From Lepturacanthus savala (Eukaryota; Chordata; Actinopteri; Scombriformes; Trichiuridae), in the NCBI GenBank assembly GCA_030544235.1, contig JARUPU010000029.1, positions 2,230,255-2,294,254 of the forward strand: a DNA stretch of 64,000 nucleotides. Reading direction: 5' to 3'. Both the position numbers and the translations under genes were made by a program. The notes beneath the pieces were generated by a model. The model was not told the origin of the DNA and ran no database searches. It saw nothing but the letters and a program-made list of their open reading frames with translations. Of this stretch, positions 47,241-59,000 are shown piece after piece (within the stretch, counting starts at the first letter, position 1; the number at the start of each line of letters is the position of its first letter).

Positions 47241-48371
47241 CGTTAGCATTAGCCCGCTAGCTACTTCGCCTGAGTGCTTCTGACATAACTGCTGTTAGTT
47301 TTAGTATTTAAATGGTTTTATGTCCCTGTGGGAGTCTGTGTCTGAGACGAAAAGTTATATTTTTGTTAGTATTTGGATTTTTCGTCGTTTTTTACCGTGT
47401 GATGTTGTGTGATGTTAGCATAAATGCTGTTAGCCCTTTGTGTGTGTGTGTGTTCGCTCGCTCCTGTTACTTGACGACTTGGTGTGTGTTCATGTGAGGT
47501 TAATTGATATTTTTGACAGAATTCGTTATTTATTAGTTTTTTTGTCGTGTAAAGTATTGTGGTAATTGTTAGCATTAGCGCCGTTAGGCCGCTAGCTTGT
47601 TAGCCCTTTGTTCGTACCGTTAGCATTAGCCTGCTAGCTACTTCGCCTGAGTGCTTCTGACATAACTGCTGTTAGTTTTAGTATTTAAATGGTTTTATGT
47701 CCCTGTGGGAGTCTGTGTCTGAGACGAAAAGTTATATTTTTGTTAGTATTTGGATTTTTCGTCGTTTTTTACCGTGTGATGTTGTGTGATGTTAGCATAA
47801 ATGCTGTTAGCCCTTTGTGTGTGTGTGTGTTCGCTCGCTCCTGTTACTTGACGACTTGGTGTGTGTTCATGTGAGGTTAATTGATATTTTTGACAGAATT
47901 CGTTATTTATTAGTTTTTTTGTCGTGTAAAGTATTGTGGTAATTGTTAGCATTAGCGCCGTTAGGCCGCTAGCTTGTTAGCCCTTTGTTCGTACCGTTAG
48001 CATTAGCCTGCTAGCTACTTCGCCTGAGTGCTTCTGACATAACTGCTGTTAGTTTTAGTATTTAAATGGTTTTATGTCCGTGTGGGAGTCTGTGTCCGAG
48101 ACGAAAAGTTATATTTTTGTCAGTATTTGGATTTTTCGTCGTTTTTTACCGTGTGATGTTGTGTGATGTTAGCATAAATGCTGTTAGCCCTTTGTGTGTG
48201 TGTGTATGTGTCTGTGTGTGCGTGTTCACCCGTAATATGACTTGGTATGTGTTCCTGTGTGAGGTAAATTTATATTTTTGACAGAATTCGTTATTAGTTT
48301 TTTTTATCGTGTAAAGTATTGTGGTAATTGTTTGCATTAGCGCCGTTAGGCGCTAGCTTGTTAGCCCTTTG
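47241..48371. repeat. 377-bp tandem repeat, three copies
   Basis: CGTTAGCATTAGC starts copies at 47,241, 47,618 and 47,995, an exact 377-bp period. The first two copies are nearly identical; the third differs near its end. Small open frames that repeat at the same spacing are by-products. The array lies in intron 1. Confidence 0.95.
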
Positions 48372-48545
48372 TTTGATACTAACTACTGTTACTGTATTAG
48401 GAGGCTGTGTGCGTGTGTGCGCGAGTGTGAGAAAATCTGCTTTTGATCAATGAGCGTTTTTTAAGAACTAGTGTGATCTTAATGTAGTTAAAAGGTTTTC
48501 AGTTAAAGTGCATCATTATTTTAATGTCAGAATATTACTGTGAAG

Positions 48546-49176
48546 TTGGGGTGTGTGTAATTGAACATATTAATGTGATTTTGATCCATTTAACTGGTTG
48601 TGTGTGTGTGTGTGTGTGTGTGTGATTGAACATATTAATGTGATTTTGATGCATTTAACTGGTTGTGTGTGTGTGTGTGTGTGTAATTGAACATATTAAT
48701 GTGATTTTGATCCATTTAACTGGTTGTGTGTGTGTGTGTGTGTGTGTGATTGAACATATTAATGTGATTTTGATGCATTTAACTGGTTGTGTGTGTGTGT
48801 GTGTGTGATTGAACATATTAATGTGATTTTGATGCATTTAACTGGTTTTGTGTGTGTGTGTGTGTGTGATTGGACATAGTCATGTGATTTTGATGCATTT
48901 AACTGGTTGTGTGTGTGTGATTGGACATAGTCATGTTTTTTGATGCATATACCTGGTTGTGTGTGTGTGTGTGTGTGTAATTGAACATATTAATGTGATT
49001 TTGATGCATTTAACTGGTTGTGTGTGTGTGTGTGATTGGACATAGTCATGTTTTTTTGATGCATTTACCTGGTTGTGTGTGTGTGATTGAACATAGTCAT
49101 GTGATTTTGATGCATTTAACTGGTTGTGTGTGTGTGTGATTGGACATAGTCATGTGATTTTGATGCATTTAACTGG

Positions 49177-49210
<34 letters not shown>

Positions 49211-49306
49211 TTGAACATATTAATGTGATTTTGATGCATTTAACTGGTTGTGTGTGTGTGTGTGTGTGTGGTTGAACAGTCATGTGATTTTGATGCATTT
49301 AACTGG

Positions 49307-49348
<42 letters not shown>

Positions 49349-49436
49349 TTGAACAGTCATGTGATTTTGATGCATTTAACTGGTTGTGTGTGTGTGTGAT
49401 TGAACATAGTCATGTGATTTTGATGCATTTAACTGG

Positions 49437-49468
<32 letters not shown>

Positions 49469-49678
49469 TTGAACATAGTCATGTGATTTTGATGCATTTA
49501 ACTGGTTGTGTGTGTGTGTGTGTGTAATTGAACATATTAATGTGATTTTGATGCATTTAACTGGTTGTGTGTGTGTGTGTGATTGAACATAGTCATGTGA
49601 TTTTGATGCATTTAACTGGTTGTGTGTGTGTGTGTGTGTGATTGAACATATTAATGTGATTTTGATGCATTTAACTGG

Positions 49679-49710
<32 letters not shown>

Positions 49711-49745
49711 TTGAACAGTCATGTGATTTTGATGCATTTAACTGG

Positions 49746-49779
<34 letters not shown>

Positions 49780-49926
49780 TTGAACAGTCATGTGATTTTG
49801 ATGCATTTAACTGGTTGTGTGTGTGTGTGTGTGGTTGAACAGTCATGTGATTTTGATGCATTTAACTGGTTGTGTGTGTGTGTGTGTGGTTGAACATAGT
49901 CATGTGATTTTGATCCATTTAACTGG

Positions 49927-49972
<46 letters not shown>

Positions 49973-50471
49973 TTGAACATAGTCATGTGATTTTGATCCA
50001 TTTAACTGGTTGTGTGTGTGTGTGTGTGTGATTGAACATAGTCATGTGATTTTGATGCATTTAACTGGTGGTGTGTGTGTGTGTGATTGAACATAGTCAT
50101 GTGATTTTGATGCATTTAACTGGTTGTGTGTGTGTGTGTGTGTGTGTGTGTGATTGAACATAGTCATGTGATTTTGACACATTTAACTGGTTGTGTGTGT
50201 GTGTGATTGAACATAGTCATGTGATTTTGATCCATTTAACTGGTTGTGTGTGTGTGTGTGTGATTGAACATATTAATGTGATTTTGATGCATTTAACTGG
50301 TTGTGTGTGTGTGTGATTGAACATAGTCATGTGATTTTGATCCATTTAACTGGTTGTGTGTGTGTGTGTGTGTGTGTGTGTGGTTGAACAGTCATGTGAT
50401 TTTGATGCATTTAACTGGTTGTGTGTGTGTGTGATTGAACATAGTCATGTGATTTTGATCCATTTAACTGG

Positions 50472-50511
<40 letters not shown>

Positions 50512-51091
50512 TTGGACATAGTCATGTGATTTTGATCCATTTAACTGGTTGTGTGTGTGTGTGTGATTGAACATAGTCATGTGATTTTGATGCATTTAAC
50601 TGGTTGTGTGTGTGTGTGTGTGTGATTGAACATAGTCATGTGATTTTGATGCATTTAACTGGTTGTGTGTGTGTGTGTGTGTGATTGAACATAGTCATGT
50701 GATTTTGATCCATTTAACTGGTTGTGTGTGTGTGTGTGTGTGTGATTGAACATATTAATGTGATTTTGATGCATTTAACTGGTTGTGTGTGTGTGTGTGT
50801 GTGTGGTTGAACAGTCATGTGATTTTGATCCATTTAACTGGTTGTGTGTGTGTGTGTGTGTGTGTGTGTGGTTGAACAGTCATGTGATTTTGATCCATTT
50901 AACTGGTTGTGTGTGTGTGTGTGTGTGTGTGATTGGACATAGTCATGTGATTTTGATCCATTTAACTGGTTGTGTGTGTGTGTGTGTGTGATTGAACATA
51001 GTCATGTGATTTTGATGCATTTAACTGGTGGTGTGTGTGTGTGTGTGTGTGTGATTGAACATAGTCATGTGATTTTGATCCATTTAACTGG

Positions 51092-51129
<38 letters not shown>

Positions 51130-51410
51130 TTGAACATAGTCATGTGATTTTGATCCATTTAACTGGTTGTGTGTGTGTGTGTGTGTGTGTGTGATTGAAC
51201 ATAGTCATGTGATTTTGATGCATTTAACTGGTTGTGTGTGTGTGTGTGTGTGATTGAACATAGTCATGTGATTTTGATCCATTTAACTGGTTGTGTGTGT
51301 GTGTGTGTGATTGAACATATTAATGTGATTTTGATGCATTTAACTGGTTGTGTGTGTGTGTGTGTGTGTGTGTGGTTGAACAGTCATGTGATTTTGATGC
51401 ATTTAACTGG

Positions 51411-51446
<36 letters not shown>

Positions 51447-51680
51447 TTGAACATAGTCATGTGATTTTGATGCATTTACCTGGTTGTGTGTGTGTGTGTG
51501 TGTGTGTGATTGAACATAGTCATGTGATTTTGATGCATTTAACTGGTTGTGTGTGTGTGTGTGTGTGTGTGATTGAACATAGTCATGTGATTTTGATCCA
51601 TTTAACTGGTTGTGTGTGTGTGTGTGTGTGATTGAACATAGTCATGTGATTTTCATCCATTTAATTGTGTGTGTGTGTAG
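48546..51680. repeat. TG-rich minisatellite in intron 1
   Basis: Roughly 45-50 units, each a (TG)n run of variable length plus a core ATTGAACATAGTCATGTGAT followed by TTTGATGCATTTAACTGGT. Core variants include ATTAATGTG for AGTCATGTG, and CCATTT for GCATTT. Copy 2 has only about one such unit, so the array expanded in copy 1. Open frames of alternating Cys-Val or His-Thr codons come from the TG/CA runs and are not genes. Confidence 0.97.
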
Positions 51681-51858
51681 TTGAACATGTTAATGTGATC
51701 ATAATGTCATTAACTGATGTGTTTAATTAATATATTGTGTTCTTACTGTTGTGAGTTGCTGTAGTTAAATTATTTCAGTGAACTAAATGTTAATGTGAGT
51801 CAATGTAGTTAATATAATGAGTATTAACATCTCTGGTGGTCTTCTTCTCTCCTGCAGC

Positions 51859-52747
51859 TCCTCCTCAGGTTTCACACACACACATACCTGCATTTACACA
51901 CACCCACACACCTGTCACACAGGAACTATCATTACATACATCTCCACCATTTTCACCACTTTAACTAACTGTATTTGGAAATTGTGCTTGATCTGTGCAG
52001 GATGCCACGGAAGGGGAAGCGCTCCCGGGCCCAGACGCTGCGCTGGAGGCCGCTGGACCCGCTGGACCCTCGGTTCCAGGAGGTAACTGCACCATCCACA
52101 TCCCACGTCTTGTGGGACCATGTCACCATATACACATAAAACCAGCATCATCATCCAGTCCTCTGACAGTCTGCCTCTACAATACTGATCTAAGCACCAA
52201 CCTTACAGCTCTTAAAACCTGGCTATTGTTTTCTTGGTTTCAGACGGCCCCGCCTGTGACCCCGCCCCCACCCCCCGGAGTCTGGACCCTGAGGAGCGTC
52301 GCCACGGACTCCCCACCTGCAAAGGTAAGTCTCCCTCTGGTTGGTTATTTGTTCGGTTGTTATCATTTCTAATGAATCATCCTCCAGTGATTGAATCCTG
52401 ACTGTTGTCATTGCTGTTTCCTTCATCAGGTGCCCTGCCTGTCGGTCCCTGCTGCTCGGCAGGTGTCCCCCAGGTCGGACCTCCTCCTCCCTGTCCCTGG
52501 CTTCTGGCCTGGTACGTGCCTCACTCTTTTTACTTTAATCTGTTTGTAACATATGTCGGTTCTTGTTGCTCATCAGTAAATGGTTATCTGGGCTTTTTTC
52601 ATGTAAAGTGTTCCAGACTTTGATCTCCTTTGTTGTACTTCTACAGGTCGGGGCTGTGGCAGGCGTCACCCTCGTGTGACCTGGCCCAAGTCCCTCTACA
52701 CCAGGCACACCAAGAGGGTCGTGGTTCCTCCCCCTTCAGCAGACAAG
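51859..52747 (+). CDS. Helentron gene, leader exons
   Basis: Start of the coding region. Exon with 5' UTR 51,859-52,082; ATG at 52,002 is the first ATG after the predicted splice acceptor, and 27 codons (MPRKGKRSRAQTLRW...) give a basic leader. Next exons are 52,244-52,324 (27 codons, Pro-rich), 52,430-52,511 and 52,647-52,747 (joined in phase 1, 61 codons, with an Arg/Cys-rich GRGCGRRH stretch and TRHTKRVVVPPP). All have GT/AG borders and no stop in the joined frame. Copy 2 preserves the same exons. The function of this part is unknown; the basic residues suggest nucleic-acid binding or a nuclear signal. Confidence 0.6.
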
Positions 52748-52837
52748 GTACGGCTCAGCCCCAGTTTCTAGACACTAATTAATGTCAGACTAACTTTGGA
52801 GGATTTGCACAACTCAAACAATTCTTTTCTTTTGCAG

Positions 52838-53814
52838 TTTGTCCTCGTGGTCGGCGATTCCCATCTACGTTCAATCGTGGAGGGAATCGTGGCCATGCCG
52901 GCGGGGGGGATCTCTTTTGGGTTCCTCTCCGTCCCGGGAGCCAAGGCCAGCGCCATTGAAATAGAGGTACGAAATTTATCTCTGCCTCGCACACCCGAGG
53001 CAGTTATTGTGTTGGCACCGAGTAATAACCTGGACCGTAGAGTTTGTCTTACAGATTCGGCTACGGACTTCCAGAGGCTGGTGACCACCGCCCGGGCTGC
53101 CTGCAGCAATGTAAGTTACTTTGACTTCTTATGACTATATAATTCTATGATTGATTTTAGAACATGTTTGAAGTTTAGTACATGTTACCTAACCATTGAA
53201 GGTGGAGACACAGATGACGATTCCTGGACACGGTGAGAGATTTCTACAACATTTTGAGATCTTGTCCTGTTTACTGAACAAATCTTCTTCTGCAGGTGTG
53301 TGTCCTGGACTTCCCCCCCAGGCTGGCTGTTCCACCGGAGTGGAACGACGCCCTGCGGCACCGCTACCAGGAGGTAGCGGCACGAATGGGTACGTAAAGA
53401 TATACATATACTGTTTCTGCCTATGTAATGTGTATTACAGGTGTCAGTTTGTCAGTTTCATCAGTCTAATCTAATGTTTATGTGTTACAGGTGTCAGGTA
53501 CCTGCCGGCGGCGCGTTCCTTCCCCCTGACCCGGAGGGACCTGTGGGCCAGGGACGGAGTGAGTATAACACTTCATATATAACACACCCTGACACACAGT
53601 TGATGTTCAGCTGTTTCTGTTTGTAGATATAAATGTTGGTTTCATGCCAGATGCAGGTTGGCTGTTAAATTGTGTTTTGTTTTGTGTGTGTTTTCTCCAA
53701 CAGATTCACCTCAGCGACAACGTGGGGATGCCGGTCCTCGCTGGCCTCCTGTTTGCTGCTGCTTCCAGGCAGCTGCAGGAGGCCGTGGTCCCCGCCCGGA
53801 CCTCCCCCAAGAAG
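52838..53814 (+). CDS. Helentron gene, spliced SGNH hydrolase-like domain
   Basis: Four exons: 52,838-53,110 (91 codons), 53,296-53,389 with 53,491-53,558 (phase 1 join, 54 codons), and 53,704-53,814 (37 codons). Joined, they show SGNH/GDSL hydrolase blocks in order: VVGDSHLRS with the nucleophile Ser, IVLAPSNNL at the place of the GxND block, and DG|IHLSD across an exon border giving the DxxH triad end. Such domains hydrolyse esters or acetyl groups; the substrate here is unknown. It sits upstream of the Rep/helicase in the same predicted polypeptide (about residues 116-297). The oxyanion Gly of block III is replaced (APSNN), so activity is not certain. Confidence 0.65.
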
Positions 53815-54140
53815 GTATTTATATCACTTCCTGTTACTGCTTTTAATGTTTGACTCAATAACCAATGTACTGTTTATATTATTTATGCTGCTGCTATCAG
53901 ATTATTTATATGCACTAAAAGTTGTTTGTTCAAATAATTTTGGTCACATTGCCCTTGTTTTTAATTGTTGCCAGTTGTTTTTAACCTCTTCTTCTTCCCA
54001 TTTAGTTGAAATTTTTTTTCCCACTGGTGCTGTTGATAAACTCAAGTACATGTAAAAATGTACCCTATCTATGAAGTCTTTAGTTTTTCTAGTGTATTTC
54101 ATTCATTGTTCTAAAATAAACTATGTCTTTGGTTCCACAG

Positions 54141-55837
54141 ACGCCTCCTCCCCCGCCTGCTGTCCCACGGGTCCCTCCAGGAGTGTCTGTGGAGGTCAAG
54201 GCCCCTGTGCCTCGTCCTTCCAGTCCTCCTGGAGGGACTAGTGTGGCTCAGGCCACGAAGAAGGTACGTTACCCATTCACTGTCTGAACATTTTACACAA
54301 TAACCACTGTGTTGTGTGGTTTTAACTCATGGCTGTTGCTGTTTGTCTTTAGTGAAGTTTTTTACTGTAAACTGTCTTTGGTTCTACAGGTGGTGCCTCC
54401 TCCTCCTCCTCCTCCTCCTCGGGTCGTCCCAGCAGTGGCTGTGAAGGCTGAGGTCCCCGGACCTCGTCCTTCCAGTCCTGCTGGATGGACCACTGTCCGC
54501 CGGTCCAAGAAGGTATTATATTTAACACAACCACTTTATTGTATATTTTAACTCACTGTTGCTATGTTCATGCACAGAATGTTTATCATAATGTGTTTTT
54601 TCATTATTGGTAATCTTGTTTTTAACCTTTTGTCTCATTTTGTTCCATATTTCGTTTAATTCCCTATTTGAATTTATTGTATCTGTTACTGTTGACAGAC
54701 TCAGCACATACATTTCTAGCTTTTATTTACATCATATTCAGTTCGTCTGGTGTATCTTATCTCATTCGTCTAATATAAACTATGTGTTGGGTTCTACAGA
54801 CGGTGCCAAAGACCCGGACGCCTCCTCCCCCGCCTGCTGCCCCACGGGTCCCACCAGGAGTGTCTGTGGAGGTCAAGGCCCCTGTGCCTCGTCCTTCCAG
54901 TCCTCCTGGAGGGACTAGTGTGGCTCAGGCCATGAAGAAGGTACGTTACACATTCACTGTTTGAACATTGGACACAATAACCACCCTGTTTAACTGACTG
55001 CTGCTCTGTTTATGTACATCAGCTTGTTTTTGTTCTTTTTGTTTTGTTGTTTTTAACCCTTTTCTCTTTCATTTTTCTTGTCTCAGACTCTACAACACCT
55101 ACACTCTTTATTTACAATGTCTTCAGTTGGTCTGGTGTATCTTATCTCGTTCATTTTTCTAATATAATCTATGTCTTTGGTTCCACAGACGTCTCCCCCC
55201 ACGCCTCGTGCCCCACGGGTCTCACCAGGTGTGGCTGTGAAGGTGAAGGACCCTGTCCCTTCTCCTTCCAGTCCTCCTGGTGTGACTGCTGTGGCTCCGG
55301 CTGCAAAGGTATTTTATTACTACACTATAACTGTTTGAGTGTTTGACTTATAACCAGTGGACTTCCATTGTCTTTGGTCACCTTGCCGTCTGGTGTATCT
55401 GGTGTATCTCATTCATTTGTCTAATATAAACTATGTGTTTGGTTCTACAGACGGTGACGACGACCCGGACGCCTCCTCCCCCGCCTGCAGCCACACCGGT
55501 CTCACCAGGAGTGTCTGTGGAGGTCAAGGCCCCTGTGCCTCGTCCTTCCAGTCCTCCTGGAGGGACTAGTGTGGCTCAGGCCACGAAGAAGGTACGTTAC
55601 ACATTCACTGTATTGTGTATTTTAACTTTCTACTACTATCAGTTTGTCTGGTATCTCTTATGCATTATTTTATTGTAAACTCTGTCATTGTTTCCACAGA
55701 CTCCACCGAGGGCCCGCTTGACTCCACTCACACCTCCAACCCCACGGGTTTCACGGGAAGTGTCCATGAAGGCCAAGGCTCCTGTGTCCGGTTCTTCCCT
55801 TCCTCCTCGGTGGACCCAGGTGGGTCCCACCAAGAAG
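54141..55837 (+). CDS. Helentron gene, six proline-rich exon cassettes
   Basis: Six exons of one repeated family: 54,141-54,263 (41 codons), 54,390-54,512 (41), 54,800-54,940 (47), 55,189-55,308 (40), 55,451-55,591 (47) and 55,700-55,837 (46). Each begins after a CAG acceptor, mostly with ACG or ACT, carries a core like PVPRPSSPPGGTSVAQATKK, ends in AAG, and is phase 0 at both sides, so the number can change without breaking frame. The flanking introns are also alike (for example TATCTCATTCGTCTAATATA before the acceptor), so exon plus intron was duplicated as a unit. The product would be a flexible Pro-rich linker between the SGNH and protease domains. Confidence 0.65.
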
Positions 55838-56082
55838 GTAACATAGCCTGATACTGTTTCTTTGAAAGTTCACTGAAATATCCACAACCTACTGCTGCTT
55901 GTTGCGATCAGCTTTTTATCTGCACATAATGTTGTGATTTTATTGTATTGTTTTTGGTCATTATCTTTTTATTATTTTTAACCCTTTGTTTTTGTTTCCC
56001 ATTGATATTTACAATGCCAATTTCTATTGTATTTTGTCTCCTATGCACTTCTTAATCCAAACTCTGCCTTTTTTCTTTACAG

Positions 56083-59000
56083 ACACAGAAGACTGAGAGG
56101 AACCAGAAGACCATGCCCTCCATCCCACTGAACCCGGTGTGGTTTAGCCCTGAGGTCCTGGAGCTGATGGCAGAGGTAGAGCATTCTGATGTCCAGCGGG
56201 TCAACATCGTGAGGGCTTCCCACTCCCAGGCGTCGACAAGGTTTGAAACTTTTTCTCGTAACCGTCAATGCACCTGCATGGCTCTGACTTTTCTTGCGTA
56301 CCACAACGAGGGGTTGCAGTTTGACAGGGTTTCTCTGGATAGAGTGCTTGCTCAGGGAGATTCACTCTATGTTGGTGTGAAACAGCAGCTTATTGCGGAT
56401 GGCACTTTTACGCACAACTACTTGACTCTTGAGCAGATGCCAAAACATGTCTTCACGGATGATCATTCCTATCATGTTACCATGAACTCCACGGATCTCA
56501 TGGTTGGGCCGCTCAAGGTTGCAGAAAGCAGTCTGCAAAGTCGAGTATCGCTGCCCCTTGCCACTCAACTTCAGTGCTTGGCTCTTGATGTCCGCCACGC
56601 AGTTCTTCTGGTCGCACCTGAATGCTTTGCAGTCTTTCGTGACGACACGGGCCGCTATGGTTTCTTTGACTCTCACTCGAGGTCAGCCACCGGTTTTCCA
56701 CACCATAGCGGCACTGCAATAATGCTGACCTTTCTGGACTTCACTGATCTGGTCGACCACGTGCATAAGCTCTTGAAGGATCGTGGACCTCATGCTAGCT
56801 ATGAGCTTATGCCCGTTTCCTTTTCCCGGGATCACAGTGAGACGCCTGGAGTGGCAGACACTGTTGGAGTCTCTCCAGCAGCTGCAACAGAGCAAAGTAC
56901 TTTTCTTTGTGATGGTGACTCCCCTGAACTGGAAGATATGATTATCATTCCAGATACTGCACTGGACCAAAGCTGTGTTCACGAGGACTTCCGACGTGCA
57001 GTATTGCTTGAAGGGGGCACCCCTGAACTGGATGCTGATATGTTTATCAGTCCAGATGCTGCACCAGGTCACAGCTGTGTTCAAGAGGACTTGAGAAGTG
57101 CAGTTTCTCTAAATGGAAACACCCCCGAAAGTGAAGCTGATACGGTTCTCACTCCAGATGCTGCACCTGAGCCAGCGTCTGTGGAAGTGGACGTTCCACA
57201 GATCCGAGCTGAGGTCGGTGTAGTTCGTGAGGAAACGAAGCAGTACGTTTCGAGACTTGGCTCAAGCAGGCGCAGAAAAGCTGCACGTCGAGCGAGTGCG
57301 ATCAGCAAACGTCTGCCTTCTGGAGAGAAGAGAACCACTGGCAGACGTCAGTTTGAGAAACTGCAATATGCCAGTTGCTCAGAATTTCGGGAGAAGAAAT
57401 TGAAGGCAATGAGGGCAAACTACATTCAGCACCGACAAGAAAAGAGGACTTACTTGATGAAGAGATACAGAACAGACCCTGTGTTCCAGCAGAGAAAGAA
57501 ATCTTCTATGAAGTCGTACATCCGGAAGCAATATAGCACCAACCTTTCTTTTAAGCAGCGCCAGAAGTTTGTGATGAAGTCCTATATTCAGAAGCAATAT
57601 AGCACCAATGTTTCTTTTAAGGAGCGGCAGAAGTCATATATACGTAAACGGTACAGCAACGAACTTGCTTTCCAGCAGCGGCAAAAGGAGTATCTCCGCA
57701 ACAGATATCAGCACGATGACCACTTTCGGAAACTTCACTTGCAACGTTGCAGACAGTACCAACAGGCTCAGCGCACAAATGCAGGACTTCGTCTTCGTCA
57801 CCAACTGCAGTGTGCGTTGAGTGTCAAGCGCAGGTATATCTCCAACGTTTGCCGATCATCTAAACCAGTCCAGCTTCTTTCCAACTCCTTGCTGGATACC
57901 GCCATCGCCACTTTCCGGGAGAAGGTCCGGCTCGGGCCCACCTTTGTTTGCACCGTTTGTCACAGGACCGAGTTCCCGAACCAGGTTAAACGGTGCATCA
58001 GAGGTAAGTACACGAAAGACCAGCGCTTGTCTGATTTGTGCTTGACCGGAGATTACGTCCATGTGTGCGATTCATCGTGCTTTGTTCCTTGCACAGTTCC
58101 TCGGGAGAGACTGTGTGAGTGGATCTGTCACACTTGTGACAGACACTTAGTCCGAGGGAAGATGCCGTCCCACGCCGTCGCAAACAAAATGGGACTGGCC
58201 CCTATTCCGCCGCAGCTGGAAAGATGTAACATCTTGGAACGGCACCTTCTTGCAAAAGTGCTTCCTTTTGCTAAAATTGTCACGTTGCCTAAGGGAAGGC
58301 AACGGGCTGTCCGTGGTGCCGTCATTTGTGTTCCTTCGGAGGTGGAAACCATGGTCAACGCTCTCCCCAGGCCCAGCGCTGAAGCTCGCCTCATACAGGT
58401 GAAGCTGAAGCGCAGAATCAGATACAAGGGGTACCAGCACTTTTACAAAGTCGACATGCGCAATGTGCTGCAGGGATTGCGGACCCTCGTAGAAAACCAT
58501 CCTCAGTATAGGGACGTAACCATCGACGAGGGCGCGACGTTCGACAATGTTTTTGAGGATGAGCCAGCCAGCGACGACGAGCCAGGCAACGAAGCGCCGA
58601 CTGAGGATGTTGCGGACGTGGGGGAGACGGAAGCTGCTTCAGACGCTCCGGACCGGAAATCTGATGAGCAGGAAGCGCTCAGACCAGGCCTGGATCTGGA
58701 CACCTGCATGCAGCCCCCCGACATTGCACAAGAAGTGCTGTCCTACGGTGACGGAATTTTTAGCGTGGCGCCCGCCCAGGGCAACAGACCAGTGAGTTTT
58801 TTCGGCGTCCCCAAGCTCGAGGCCATGGCTTTTCCTGTCCAGTTTCCCACCGGACAGAACACGCTGGATGAAGAGCGGGAAGTCAAGCTGTCTCCCAGCA
58901 TGTACTTTAACACTCGGCTATTCAGCGTGGATCCTCGCTTTGCGCAGGATCAAGCGTATCTGTTTTTTGCACAGTTTCTTATCGAAACTTACATGGCCAA

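Noticed and set aside
47312..48281. Three similar about 61-71-codon open frames
   Set aside because: They recur at the 377-bp repeat period within intron 1 and include TG-run codons; not independent genes.
48655..51631. Open frames of Cys-Val or His-Thr repeats
   Set aside because: Translation of TG/CA runs in the minisatellite on either strand; lengths follow the repeat.
51998..52001. Splice acceptor CAG directly before the ATG at 52,002
   Set aside because: Possible, but the acceptor at 51,858 (CTTCTCTCCTGCAG) has a better pyrimidine tract, is conserved in copy 2, and the stretch from it to the ATG has no other ATG.
56113..56115. ATG 56,113 as the true start of the Helentron protein
   Set aside because: The frame is open upstream to a good splice acceptor at 56,082, copy 2 has GTG at this codon, and upstream exons join in phase.
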